Of a DNA stretch of 6,232 nucleotides, positions 1-6,180 are shown piece by piece (position 1 is the first letter of the stretch; each line of letters opens with the position of its first letter). The notes under the pieces were generated by a model. It was not told the origin of the DNA. It did not search any database and saw only the letters and a program-made list of their open reading frames with translations. The DNA lies in the NCBI GenBank assembly GCA_902803695.1, contig CADCQX010000296.1, positions 1-6,232 on the forward strand. The letters are read 5' to 3'. A program made the translations under genes and the position numbers. This stretch comes from Oscillospiraceae bacterium. Lineage in GTDB: Bacteria; Bacillota; Clostridia; Saccharofermentanales; Saccharofermentanaceae.

Positions 1-1022
1 ACAAGATCCTGTACGGTGGACTGATTCATTGTGATAACGTCTCCGTTGACCTTTACCTTCATGTCGTCGAAGTTGACATAATTCCTGCCGTCAGCACCAA
101 AATCAAAATCAGTTCCGACTCTGTCCAGATTTCCTCCAGCTTCGTTGCATTTCGTTTTTGACTCATCATCAGGATCGATCTCGGTGACTTCGTTTCCTGA
201 ATCCTTTTTTGTTCCGTTGTTCGAAAACGGATCCTCATCTTTGTGAGTAGCATAATAAACGATACCTGTTGTGGCAGCACCTGCAAGTACGATTGCAGCA
301 ATAGTAATAATGATCTTTTTCATGGCAAATTCTGTCCCTTTCGTTATTGCTTTGGAAGCAAGTTTTGAACCGGCTGCTTTTGTTGCAGCCTTAGTTGTGG
401 ATGCGGACAGATTTGAAAGTGAAGACGGCATTGGCTTAAAAGGCACCTGCTCGGCTTCTTTTGTAAATAGTTTCGTTAAGAATGGTACGACCATATAAAG
501 TTTCGTGTCGTTGTCTTTTTCATATTTCTCGACCTCCTTCTTGATTTTCTTCTTGGCAGAATTAATGCGCCACGATACTGTTCCTTCAGGAATATGGAGT
601 GCTTTAGCGATCTCTTTGGTACTCATCTCGTCAAAGTAAAACAGGATGAGTGTCCTACGGATATCTTCAGACAAAGAATTGTTGATGATATCCATGATGA
701 TCTTGCGCATCTCGGCAGACTCGATTATAGAGTCCGGCAGGAAATCCTCGGGAACAGTCTCGACTGTGTCAAAGAACTCGTCATCAACATTATCCGTTTT
801 CGTTCTGGTAATACGATTCAGGGATTTGTTGGCTGCGACCTTTTTAAGCCATGGCAGAGTCTTACTCTTATCCTTAATGCTGTCGTATGAGTTAAACAGA
901 GAGATAAAAGTATCCTGTACGATGTCCTGCGCATCGTCTTCATTTTTCAGAAGAGAGAATGCTGTCCAGTACACCGAGCGATAGGCTTCGTTATAGATCT
1001 TTTCGAGTTCTTTGTCGGTCAT
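1..1022 (-). CDS. ECF-type sigma-70 factor fused to a transmembrane segment and extracytoplasmic domain (C-terminus off window)
   Basis: I translated the minus strand from the ATG at 1022-1020 and found 340 residues with no stop before the window edge. An AAGGAGA ribosome binding site lies at 1037-1031, 8 bases before the ATG. Residues about 8-72 look like sigma region 2, with the region 2.2-type motif DDAQDIVQDTFI at 29-40 and a PWL..VAAN stretch at 57-65. Residues about 105-160 look like sigma region 4, with the helix-turn-helix MSTKEIAKALHIPEGTVSWR at 133-152. A Ser/Thr/Ala/Lys-rich linker (about 163-234) leads to one hydrophobic helix (about 237-257) preceded by two lysines, which predicts N-inside topology. 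After it come an acidic, Asn/Ser-rich stretch and the start of a domain with VKVNGDVITM at 323-332. Ordinary ECF factors are about 160-200 residues and soluble. The DNA-binding half would therefore be tethered at the membrane and perhaps released by proteolysis (inference). The sigma assignment is firm; the function of the outer domain is unknown. Confidence 0.88.
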   Translation of the reverse strand, partial: MTDKELEKIYNEAYRSVYWTAFSLLKNEDDAQDIVQDTFISLFNSYDSIKDKSKTLPWLKKVAANKSLNRITRTKTDNVDDEFFDTVETVPEDFLPDSIIESAEMRKIIMDIINNSLSEDIRRTLILFYFDEMSTKEIAKALHIPEGTVSWRINSAKKKIKKEVEKYEKDNDTKLYMVVPFLTKLFTKEAEQVPFKPMPSSLSNLSASTTKAATKAAGSKLASKAITKGTEFAMKKIIITIAAIVLAGAATTGIVYYATHKDEDPFSNNGTKKDSGNEVTEIDPDDESKTKCNEAGGNLDRVGTDFDFGADGRNYVNFDDMKVKVNGDVITMNQSTVQDL

Positions 1023-1065
1023 TTTTTCTGTCTCCTTTTTGTCCGCATCTACTCTATAGACACAT

Positions 1066-1092
1066 GACAAAAGAGATTTCTTGGGTGGTTCG
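1066..1092 (-). promoter_or_regulatory. Candidate ECF-type promoter for the sigma gene
   Basis: On the minus strand CGAACC (1092-1087) is followed after 17 bases by TGTC (1069-1066). This resembles the general ECF pattern of an AAC-containing -35 and a CGTC-like -10, which is known for self-regulated ECF factors. It lies 44 bases upstream of the ATG at 1022. A sigma-A-like -10, TATAGA (1058-1053), also lies nearby but lacks a recognisable -35. The match is partial, so this is a suggestion only. Confidence 0.28.
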
Positions 1093-1213
1093 AAAATTTT
1101 TTTACTCTTGGATTTTATCATCATTGCCGGAGCGTTGTCTAAACATATGTGGAAACGCGTTGCTGTTGCGAGCTTAGAAAGTGATCCGTAAGGTTTTAAA
1201 TATCAAGGATTTT

Positions 1214-1245
1214 TTGGTGAATATTGTCATTATATTGATTATAAT
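1214..1245 (+). promoter_or_regulatory. Candidate sigma-A promoter for the hydrolase gene
   Basis: A perfect TATAAT lies at 1240-1245 in an AT-rich stretch, 95 bases before the hydrolase ATG. The best -35-like hexamer, TTGGTG (1214-1219), sits 20 bases upstream, which is longer than the ideal 17. The -10 is convincing but the -35 is weak, so strength and exact start site are uncertain. Confidence 0.4.
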
Positions 1246-1340
1246 GTGGGCAATTTCAGAAAGTTTTTTCGAGCAAATGAAACAAAAGACATACCATTAT
1301 CTGTCTATGATGAGTATCTAAAACGTATGAGGAGAAAACT

Positions 1341-2342
1341 ATGGAAAAGAAGAAATCAGGAAAAGCCCGCAAGATCGTAAAGAATATCTTCAAGGTATTG
1401 GGCATTATTCTCGCGGTCATCGCGGCAGTTATCGTGATCCTGGCTATCAGGAATGTTATCAAGAACAGTAGCGACAGAAAGAAGTGCGAGAACGCATACG
1501 GCGAATATTATACGACCGAGAGCGGCGACCGCATAAACTACACTTTCTATGACAGCGATTCGGAGAAGGTCGCAGTCATCCTTCCGGGATACGGATGTGC
1601 GTCTGTACACTATGAATTCGATTCTTTCGCGAAGGCGATCAATGATGACTATAAGCTCATCCTCGTTGAGCCTTTGGGCTACGGATTAAGTGATGAGGCA
1701 TCGACACCGAGAACGGTGGAGAATTACTGCAATGAGCTCCACGGACTTTTAAGTTCGTTGGGATATGACAAGTACACACTTATCGCACACTCCATCGGAG
1801 GCATTTATTCGCTTTATTATGCGAACCAGTATACCGATGAGGTCGAGGCTTATATCGGTATCGATTCTTCAGTGCCGCATCAGCAGGATGCAGACATCTG
1901 GATGGCTAAGCCTAAGAATACCGCACTCCTTTATAAGTTCATGAATATCGGACTTTCGAAGACCGGAATCTACCGTGTACTGACTGAACTTGGCGGAACC
2001 AAGGCTTTTGATACCGTGCCGACTTTGACAGAGGATGAGAAGGAGAAGTTCCTCGAGATGTCATGCTATACGGCAATGAATAAGACTCAGATGGATGAGA
2101 TGGCCAATATTGAGTATAACTTCGATAAGACCTATGATCTGAAGTTCCCTGAAAGCGTGCCGGTACTCTATGTCCTTTGTTCCAGCAACACGGAGATGAT
2201 GCCGGGCTGGGAGCAGATCCACAAGGATCTGGTAACGAATCCGAAGAGCAAGGTCATCGTTATCGAAGGCGAGCACTACCTCCACTACACGAGTTTTGAT
2301 GCGCTGATAAGTGAGATCGACAACTGGAGTTACGAAGACTGA
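1341..2342 (+). CDS. Membrane-anchored alpha/beta hydrolase
   Basis: This 333-residue protein starts at an ATG preceded by GAGGAG (1329-1334) at 6 bases. The N-terminus is Lys/Arg-rich (residues 1-18), followed by one hydrophobic helix (about 19-40), so the catalytic part is probably held outside the membrane as a signal-anchor protein. The alpha/beta hydrolase fold shows in order: oxyanion-type PGYG at 82-85; the EPLGYGLSD strand-turn at 110-118, equivalent to the D..G.G.S block of the superfamily; the nucleophile elbow AHSIGG with Ser151; and a C-terminal GEHYLHY with His312 as the likely catalytic base. The acid residue is not obvious: after the strand VLYVLC (275-280) come Ser, Asn, Thr and Glu285, so Glu285 is a candidate. 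The substrate cannot be told; ester, lipid or peptide hydrolysis are all possible. It appears to be a single-gene unit between its own promoter and a terminator, divergent from the sigma gene. Whether that sigma controls it is unknown. Confidence 0.87.
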   Translation: MEKKKSGKARKIVKNIFKVLGIILAVIAAVIVILAIRNVIKNSSDRKKCENAYGEYYTTESGDRINYTFYDSDSEKVAVILPGYGCASVHYEFDSFAKAINDDYKLILVEPLGYGLSDEASTPRTVENYCNELHGLLSSLGYDKYTLIAHSIGGIYSLYYANQYTDEVEAYIGIDSSVPHQQDADIWMAKPKNTALLYKFMNIGLSKTGIYRVLTELGGTKAFDTVPTLTEDEKEKFLEMSCYTAMNKTQMDEMANIEYNFDKTYDLKFPESVPVLYVLCSSNTEMMPGWEQIHKDLVTNPKSKVIVIEGEHYLHYTSFDALISEIDNWSYED

Positions 2343-2349
2343 TGATTTG

Positions 2350-2382
2350 CGGGGCTGTCCTTGAGGGCGGCCCCGTTTCTTT
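2350..2382 (+). terminator. Strong rho-independent terminator after the hydrolase gene
   Basis: An 11-base-pair GC-rich stem (2350-2360 with 2365-2375, including two G-T wobbles) closes a TTGA loop and is followed by TTTCTTT (2376-2382). It begins 8 bases after the hydrolase stop codon and separates that gene from the glycan operon downstream. Confidence 0.92.
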
Positions 2383-2401
2383 ATCCCGGAATGCCTTAAA
2401 G

Positions 2402-2430
2402 TTGTTATAGTTAAGCCGTTATTATATAAT
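2402..2430 (+). promoter_or_regulatory. Sigma-A-type promoter of the glycan operon
   Basis: TTGTTA (2402-2407) and TATAAT (2425-2430) are separated by exactly 17 bases. The -10 is perfect and the -35 matches 4 of 6 consensus positions. It lies just after the hydrolase terminator and about 50 bases before the first gene of the downstream cluster, as expected for the operon promoter. The predicted start is near 2437. Confidence 0.75.
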
Positions 2431-2444
2431 CTCGGTGTGAGTTC

Positions 2445-2463
2445 GCCGCCTTTTTCGAGCGGC
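2445..2463 (+). promoter_or_regulatory. Small GC stem-loop in the operon 5' leader
   Basis: GCCGC (2445-2449) pairs with GCGGC (2459-2463) around a 9-base T-rich loop. It would sit within the first 10-30 bases of the transcript, ahead of the AGAGG ribosome binding site (2471-2475). It lacks a following T-run, so it is not a terminator. A role in 5'-end stability is possible but unproven. Confidence 0.35.
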
Positions 2464-2480
2464 AGGAAAAAGAGGTTAGT

Positions 2481-3407
2481 ATGAAAGCTGATTTGGATGA
2501 GAGAACAGAGTTTATCCGTAACGGTTCTCTTCAAGCGGATTCTCTCGATGTCAGTGATGACGGTCTGTTGCAGTACTTCGATCTTTACTGCGACCTTCAT
2601 AAGGCGAAGACCATGCTGGGTGATGTGGACTATTCCATGGAGAAGTCGCTGGACCCTGAGAAGAAGCGCGTGGTGGACGTTAACCGCATCCTTCCGTATG
2701 ATGATTCTGATTTTGTGAAGCTTTCGTACCTGGCGCTTTTCGGCAGGAAGCCTCTTGTCCGTGAAGTTGAAGACACCCTTTATCTTTTTCGAAAAGGAGA
2801 GAGGTCCAAGCTCGATATACTCCTTACCATGGCGGCATCCGATGAGGGCAGATACAGGAACGTATCGCTCACGGGTATCGACAGCATCGGCGTGAACGAA
2901 CTCCTGAAGTTCGAAGACCGCGAGTTCATCCGCGTGGCATATGCACTGATATTCGCCAGAAGATCCGACATCGAGGGCGAAGAGCAGTATCTGCGTGTTC
3001 TGAGGGAGAAGGGTTCCACCAAGGCCCGGATCCTGAAGATGCTTCGTAATTCCGAAGAGGCAGACAAGATCGGCGTTACCATTACCGGCCTTGATGAGGC
3101 TGCGGCAGTTGTACCGCACGAGAAGAAGATCTATACGCTTCCGGTGATCGGTAAGGTTGCAAGGCTTCTTCGCGGTGTGAAAAATCTTAACGAAGACGTC
3201 AGGACCCTTAAGGCATCCGACGTTCAGATATATGACAAGCTCAATACCAGGATCGCGACGACAGACGATACGGTAAGAGAGCTTAAGTTCAACGACGAGC
3301 TCAAGCAGGAGAACATCCGCAATACGGATGCGAGAGTTTATGAGCTTCAGAAGGAAGTAGACGAGCTTAAAAAGCAGATCGAGATCCTTACGAAGGAAAG
3401 CAGGTGA
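2481..3407 (+). CDS. DUF4214-like tandem-repeat protein with coiled-coil tail
   Basis: This 308-residue protein starts at an ATG with AGAGG 5 bases upstream. It has no signal peptide or membrane helix, so it is predicted to be cytoplasmic. Residues 65-206 are two adjacent 71-residue repeats. Each carries an N-terminal V.N..L motif, an [EF]-rich helix ending in the DUF4214-like pattern F[VI]..[SA]Y...F.R (78-89 and 149-160), a helix with L..L..KG..[SK]...IL (about 100-114 and 171-185), and a closing V[ST][IL]TG[IL]D (128-134 and 199-205). DUF4214 (PF13946) is known from proteins next to or fused to glycosyltransferases, but its function is not established. Residues about 232-305 are charged and heptad-like, rich in Leu, Glu and Lys, indicating a coiled coil. 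As first gene of the operon it may act as a scaffold or oligomerising partner of the glycosyltransferases (inference). The DUF4214 assignment rests on pattern recognition, without a profile search. Confidence 0.8.
   Translation: MKADLDERTEFIRNGSLQADSLDVSDDGLLQYFDLYCDLHKAKTMLGDVDYSMEKSLDPEKKRVVDVNRILPYDDSDFVKLSYLALFGRKPLVREVEDTLYLFRKGERSKLDILLTMAASDEGRYRNVSLTGIDSIGVNELLKFEDREFIRVAYALIFARRSDIEGEEQYLRVLREKGSTKARILKMLRNSEEADKIGVTITGLDEAAAVVPHEKKIYTLPVIGKVARLLRGVKNLNEDVRTLKASDVQIYDKLNTRIATTDDTVRELKFNDELKQENIRNTDARVYELQKEVDELKKQIEILTKESR
2673..3098 (+). repeat. Two tandem 71-codon protein repeats (DUF4214-like)
   Basis: Unit 1 covers residues 65-135 (2673-2885) and unit 2 covers residues 136-206 (2886-3098). 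Equivalent landmarks are exactly 71 residues apart: V67/V138, F78/F149, Y83/Y154 and the TG[IL]D motif at 131/202. The repeat is clear in protein but weak in DNA, so the duplication is old. Confidence 0.75.
3402..3407 (+). promoter_or_regulatory. Ribosome binding site deciding a TTG start
   Basis: AGGTGA at 3402-3407 overlaps the TGA stop of the preceding gene and lies 4 bases before TTG at 3412 (AGG core 7 bases away). The first in-frame ATG (3457) has no comparable site, which supports the TTG start. Confidence 0.65.
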
Positions 3408-3411
3408 TCCT

Positions 3412-3927
3412 TTGAACAAAGAAAGGATCGAATCCTCTAAGCCCGTGGAAGATATCATGGCGGACCTCATCGAATCGAAGGTCCTTAATATCCTCGTTGA
3501 CGGGAATATCTCATCCGACAATCTCGAGCATATCCTCAAGGCCCTCTATATCTATATCTGCAGGGCCGACTACGAGATCATGCTCTATATGGTCAAAGAC
3601 CAAAATGAGCAGAAGATCCTGGAACTTGCTACTGAGATGAGCCTCATGAGCAGCATAAAGTACATCGACGGCGATGACGATCAGAGCATGCTGTCATACC
3701 TTCTGTCCTGCGACATGATGATCACCGATAATGAATCTTCCGATCTTTTGTCTCTTTCTCGAAAATTCTATCTTCCGAGGATCGCCATAAAAGAAAACGG
3801 AAGTCTTAAGTTCGAAGACGGTATCCTGAAACTCAATTCAGATCCCGTCGACATCTGTTCAGCATTTGTACTCGTTAAGGACAAAGCTCACAGAGATGAA
3901 TTAAGCGGACATAGAAGACTGGTGTGA
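3412..3927 (+). CDS. Small protein resembling a lone, degenerate GT-B glycosyltransferase C-terminal half
   Basis: This 171-residue protein begins at TTG and follows the DUF4214-like gene by 4 bases, suggesting translational coupling. No signal peptide or membrane helix is visible. Its layout follows the nucleotide-sugar-binding half of GT4 enzymes: a strand with GNISSDN (31-37) where GT4 has the 'GR..~K' start; a helix HILKALYI (40-47); a strand EIMLYMV (55-61); helix EQKILELATEM (66-76); IKYIDG (82-87) where GT4 has V.F.G; a helix SMLSYLLSCDMMIT (92-105) like the '..LY..ADV.V' helix; and LPRIAI (121-126) like 'KPVIV'. The same order appears in the C-terminal half of the next gene. The basic donor-binding residues are missing, and at the E-x7-E position only E108 is present, with S116 at the second site. 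It lacks an N-terminal Rossmann half entirely. It is therefore probably a non-catalytic partner protein; a remnant of a larger gene is the alternative. This is by-eye similarity and needs a structure-based comparison. Confidence 0.7.
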   Translation: MNKERIESSKPVEDIMADLIESKVLNILVDGNISSDNLEHILKALYIYICRADYEIMLYMVKDQNEQKILELATEMSLMSSIKYIDGDDDQSMLSYLLSCDMMITDNESSDLLSLSRKFYLPRIAIKENGSLKFEDGILKLNSDPVDICSAFVLVKDKAHRDELSGHRRLV

Positions 3928-3940
3928 AAGGGGAACTAAT

Positions 3941-4984
3941 ATGAGGATCGCAATTGCTACAGTTCAGGTACCTTTCACCACAGGCGGCGCAGAGATACTT
4001 ACAGGAATGCTCAAAGATGAGCTCATAAAGCGCGGACACAAAGCGGAGATCGTCAGTATCCCGTTCAAGTGGTATCCGTGGCAGTCCCTGGTTCAGTGCA
4101 TGAACATGGGACGTCAGATAGACCTTACGGAAGCAAGCGGCGAGAAGATCGACAAGGTCATCGCCATGAAGTTTCCTGCCTATTACTTAAAGCACGACAA
4201 CAAAGTCCTCTGGCTCATGCATCAGCACCGCCAGGCCTACGACATGTGGGATACCGACTACAGTGATATCCGAAAGTGGGAAAACGGCGAGGAGATCAGG
4301 GACTTTATCCGTGACTGTGACAGAAAATACATCGGCGAATGCGAAGGAAGGTTCACCATCTCCGGCAATACAACGGGAAGGCTCAAGCATTTCCTCGGCA
4401 TAGATTCGGAGGTTTTGTATCATCCTCCGAAGGATCATGAGAAGCTTCATGCCGACGAATACGGCGACTTTATCTTCTACCCGAGCAGGATCACTCAGAT
4501 CAAGAGACAAAGACTTCTCGTGGAAGCAGCCCGCTACACGAAGACGAATGTTAAGGTTGTTATCGCAGGCGGCGGAAGCGAAGAGGAGATCGCTTATCTT
4601 AAGGAGAAGATCGCAGAGTACAAGTTGGAAGACAAGGTAAGGCTCGCGGGCTTTATCTCCGATGAAGAGAAGATAGATCTCTATGCCAAGTGCCTCGGCG
4701 TATACTTTGGCGCTTATGATGAGGACTACGGCTACATAACTCTCGAAGCATTCTTCTCAGAAAAGCCTGTCATCGTCCATAAGGACGTAGGCGGTCCTTT
4801 GGAGTTCGTAAGAGACGGCGAGAACGGATTTGTCATCGATGCGGATCCTAAGGTCATCGCGGAGAAGATGGACAGACTTTTCGAGCAGAAAGAAGAAGCA
4901 AAGAAACTCGGCACATGCGGCAAGCAGACCCTGCTCAACATGAACATGGACTGGGATTACGTAATAAAGAGACTGTTGGAATGA
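3941..4984 (+). CDS. Family 4 (GT-B) retaining glycosyltransferase
   Basis: This 347-residue protein starts at an ATG with AAGGGG (3928-3933) 7 bases upstream, 13 bases after the previous stop. The N-terminal Rossmann half starts with MRIAIATVQVPF and the glycine-rich TTGGAE (13-18), followed by HQHRQAYDMWDT (94-105), a motif I recognise from a GT4 subgroup. The C-terminal half has FYPSRITQIKRQ (179-190) with Arg/Lys for the donor phosphates, IAGGGSEEE (208-216), the strand VRLAGFISDEEK (233-244), the retaining-GT4 E-x7-E in EDYGYITLE (E261 and E269), KPVIV (275-279), GGPLEF (284-289) and GENGFV (293-298). Length is normal for soluble GT4 enzymes, and all expected motifs are present, so it should be active on the cytoplasmic face of the membrane, using a nucleotide-activated sugar. 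The sugar and acceptor cannot be read from sequence. Mannosyl- or glucosyltransferase activities are common in this family. Confidence 0.92.
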   Translation: MRIAIATVQVPFTTGGAEILTGMLKDELIKRGHKAEIVSIPFKWYPWQSLVQCMNMGRQIDLTEASGEKIDKVIAMKFPAYYLKHDNKVLWLMHQHRQAYDMWDTDYSDIRKWENGEEIRDFIRDCDRKYIGECEGRFTISGNTTGRLKHFLGIDSEVLYHPPKDHEKLHADEYGDFIFYPSRITQIKRQRLLVEAARYTKTNVKVVIAGGGSEEEIAYLKEKIAEYKLEDKVRLAGFISDEEKIDLYAKCLGVYFGAYDEDYGYITLEAFFSEKPVIVHKDVGGPLEFVRDGENGFVIDADPKVIAEKMDRLFEQKEEAKKLGTCGKQTLLNMNMDWDYVIKRLLE

Positions 4985-4988
4985 GGAG
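4983..4988 (+). promoter_or_regulatory. Ribosome binding site deciding a GTG start
   Basis: GAGGAG (4983-4988) overlaps the TGA stop of the upstream glycosyltransferase and lies 7 bases before GTG at 4996. No in-frame ATG lies near enough to compete, so the GTG start is preferred and translation is likely coupled. Confidence 0.75.
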
Positions 4989-4995
4989 AAGCTAA

Positions 4996-6162
4996 GTGAC
5001 AAAACCTACTTTACTATACGGCAGCCCGTTCGCTCCGAAGATGAGCGGCATTTCCGATTATTCGGTGATCCTCGTCAATGCTCTTTCCGAGTTCTTTGAC
5101 GTGACGCTCTATACCGACAACTATGAGATCGAGGCCTCCGACGTCAAGGATTTTAAGGTCCTGAAGCACGGCGTCGACGAGATCGACTTCGACTCATTTG
5201 ACTATCGTCTCTATAACATGGGCAACAATGCCGAGTACCACATCTATATCTATGATGCGGCAGTCGAGCACCCGGGCGCGCTCATCATGCACGACCTGTC
5301 CATCTGCGATTTCATGCAGGGATATATCAAGGCCAAGGGCTATCCGTACTATTCCTACATCTATGAGAACTACGGACTCGAGGCTTTTACCATCCTTAAG
5401 GAAGCGAAGATCGACAAGACTTTCGGCAAGGGCATCGTATCGAAGCTCATGCTCAACGACGGACTTCTCAAGTCCGGTAATAAGATCATCGTCCATTCGG
5501 ACTATTCCAGGAACAAGATCATGGAGACGGGACTGGTGAGCGAAGAAAACATAAAGAAGATCAAGATGATCGAGCAGATAAAGACAGGTGAGGAGTTCAT
5601 TCCAAGGCATGATCTTCTAACTAAGTTCAACATTCCGGAAGATGCTGTTATCATCTGTGCTTTCGGATTCGCGAGCGATTTCAAGTTCAACGTAGAGACT
5701 GCAAGGGCGGTCAAGGAACTTAACAAGGAACTTGATAAGAGGCTCTGCTATGTTATGGTCGGATCAGGCAACTATGCTGACGGTGAGATCAAGGACGGCG
5801 AAGTCATCAAGACCGGCTTTACCACCATCGAGGAGTTCAACAGCTTCGTTAACTGTTCCGATATCATCGTCAATTTAAGATATCCTCCGCTCGGTGAGAC
5901 TTCAGGTTCCATGTTAAGGATCCTGCAGCTCGGAAAGCCATGCATCACCAATAACGGCGGATGGTTCTCGGAGATACCTGACGACACTGTGATCAAGATC
6001 TCCGTCGATAATGTTGAACAGGAACTTAAGATGACACTTAAGGAACTGGTAACTGATCCCGGTAAGGCAAAGCATATCGGTGATAATGCCGCAGCATATA
6101 TCAAGAGGGACCACGGGAAAAGTCTCATAGCCAAGGAGTTTTACGATTATCTCACGAGATGA
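4996..6162 (+). CDS. GT4-like glycosyltransferase of the 'GETSGS' subgroup
   Basis: This 388-residue protein follows the previous gene by 11 bases. The N-terminal half has KMSGISDYSV (15-24), equivalent to the glycine-rich SGI[AS]DY loop of GT4 enzymes, then ALIMHDLSICDF (95-106), and IIVHSDYSR (164-172), the strand and helix that close the first domain. The C-terminal half shows FGFASDFKF (223-231) in place of 'G.....K', VMVGSG (253-258), TGFTTIEEF (273-281), the helix SDIIVNLRYP (288-297), the catalytic-region GETSGSMLR (300-308) and GKPCITNNGGWFSEIPDD (313-330). The first Glu of the usual E-x7-E is E301, but position +8 is Ile309, with Arg308 before it. As far as I recall, other members of this subgroup carry the same ETSGS..R arrangement, so it is not necessarily damage. 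No membrane helix is visible. It probably adds another sugar to the same glycan as the preceding enzyme. Donor and linkage are unknown. Confidence 0.88.
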   Translation: MTKPTLLYGSPFAPKMSGISDYSVILVNALSEFFDVTLYTDNYEIEASDVKDFKVLKHGVDEIDFDSFDYRLYNMGNNAEYHIYIYDAAVEHPGALIMHDLSICDFMQGYIKAKGYPYYSYIYENYGLEAFTILKEAKIDKTFGKGIVSKLMLNDGLLKSGNKIIVHSDYSRNKIMETGLVSEENIKKIKMIEQIKTGEEFIPRHDLLTKFNIPEDAVIICAFGFASDFKFNVETARAVKELNKELDKRLCYVMVGSGNYADGEIKDGEVIKTGFTTIEEFNSFVNCSDIIVNLRYPPLGETSGSMLRILQLGKPCITNNGGWFSEIPDDTVIKISVDNVEQELKMTLKELVTDPGKAKHIGDNAAAYIKRDHGKSLIAKEFYDYLTR

Positions 6163-6164
6163 TT

Positions 6165-6173
6165 TGATATAAT
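6165..6173 (+). promoter_or_regulatory. Possible extended -10 promoter before the Stealth gene
   Basis: TGATATAAT matches the extended -10 consensus TGnTATAAT exactly. No good -35 is found at 16-18 bases. With a normal spacing the transcript would start near 6180, directly before the ATG at 6181. It may be an internal operon promoter or a chance match in an AT-rich gap. Confidence 0.35.
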
Positions 6174-6180
6174 GGGCGTA

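Larger units (their letters stand above)
1023..1340. other. Divergent intergenic region between the sigma factor and hydrolase genes
   Basis: These 318 bases separate two genes transcribed away from each other. The region is AT-rich in the parts closest to the promoters, with a T-run at about 1097-1103. It holds a candidate promoter for each gene (listed separately). I see no terminator, tRNA or conserved riboswitch-like structure. The hydrolase transcript would have an untranslated leader of roughly 90 bases if the 1240-1245 element is used. Confidence 0.7.

Noticed and set aside
1..323. A separate membrane protein starting at the ATG at 323-321 (MKKIII...)
   Set aside because: There is a weak GGGA 11 bases upstream, but the frame is continuous with the sigma factor and no stop separates them, so an internal start is not needed. 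Processing or internal initiation cannot be excluded.
271..1177. Several short plus-strand open frames across the sigma gene
   Set aside because: They overlap the minus-strand sigma gene in other frames, lack ribosome binding sites and have no recognisable motifs.
1277..1321. A 14-codon frame (MKQKTYHYLSMMSI) upstream of the hydrolase, considered as a leader peptide
   Set aside because: It has no clear ribosome binding site, no run of a regulatory amino acid, and no attenuator-like hairpins follow it.
2445..2463. The leader stem-loop considered as a terminator or riboswitch
   Set aside because: The stem is only 5 base pairs, the T-run is in the loop instead of following the stem, and there is no larger conserved structure around it.
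2061..3539. A long open frame on the minus strand (492 codons)
   Set aside because: It lies antisense to parts of three convincing plus-strand genes and crosses the terminator and promoter at 2350-2430. The plus-strand genes have good ribosome binding sites and recognisable motifs, and the antisense translation resembles no family I know. It is a by-product of codon bias.
5194..5610. A 138-codon minus-strand frame within the second glycosyltransferase
   Set aside because: It is antisense to a well-supported gene and shows no start signal or domain.
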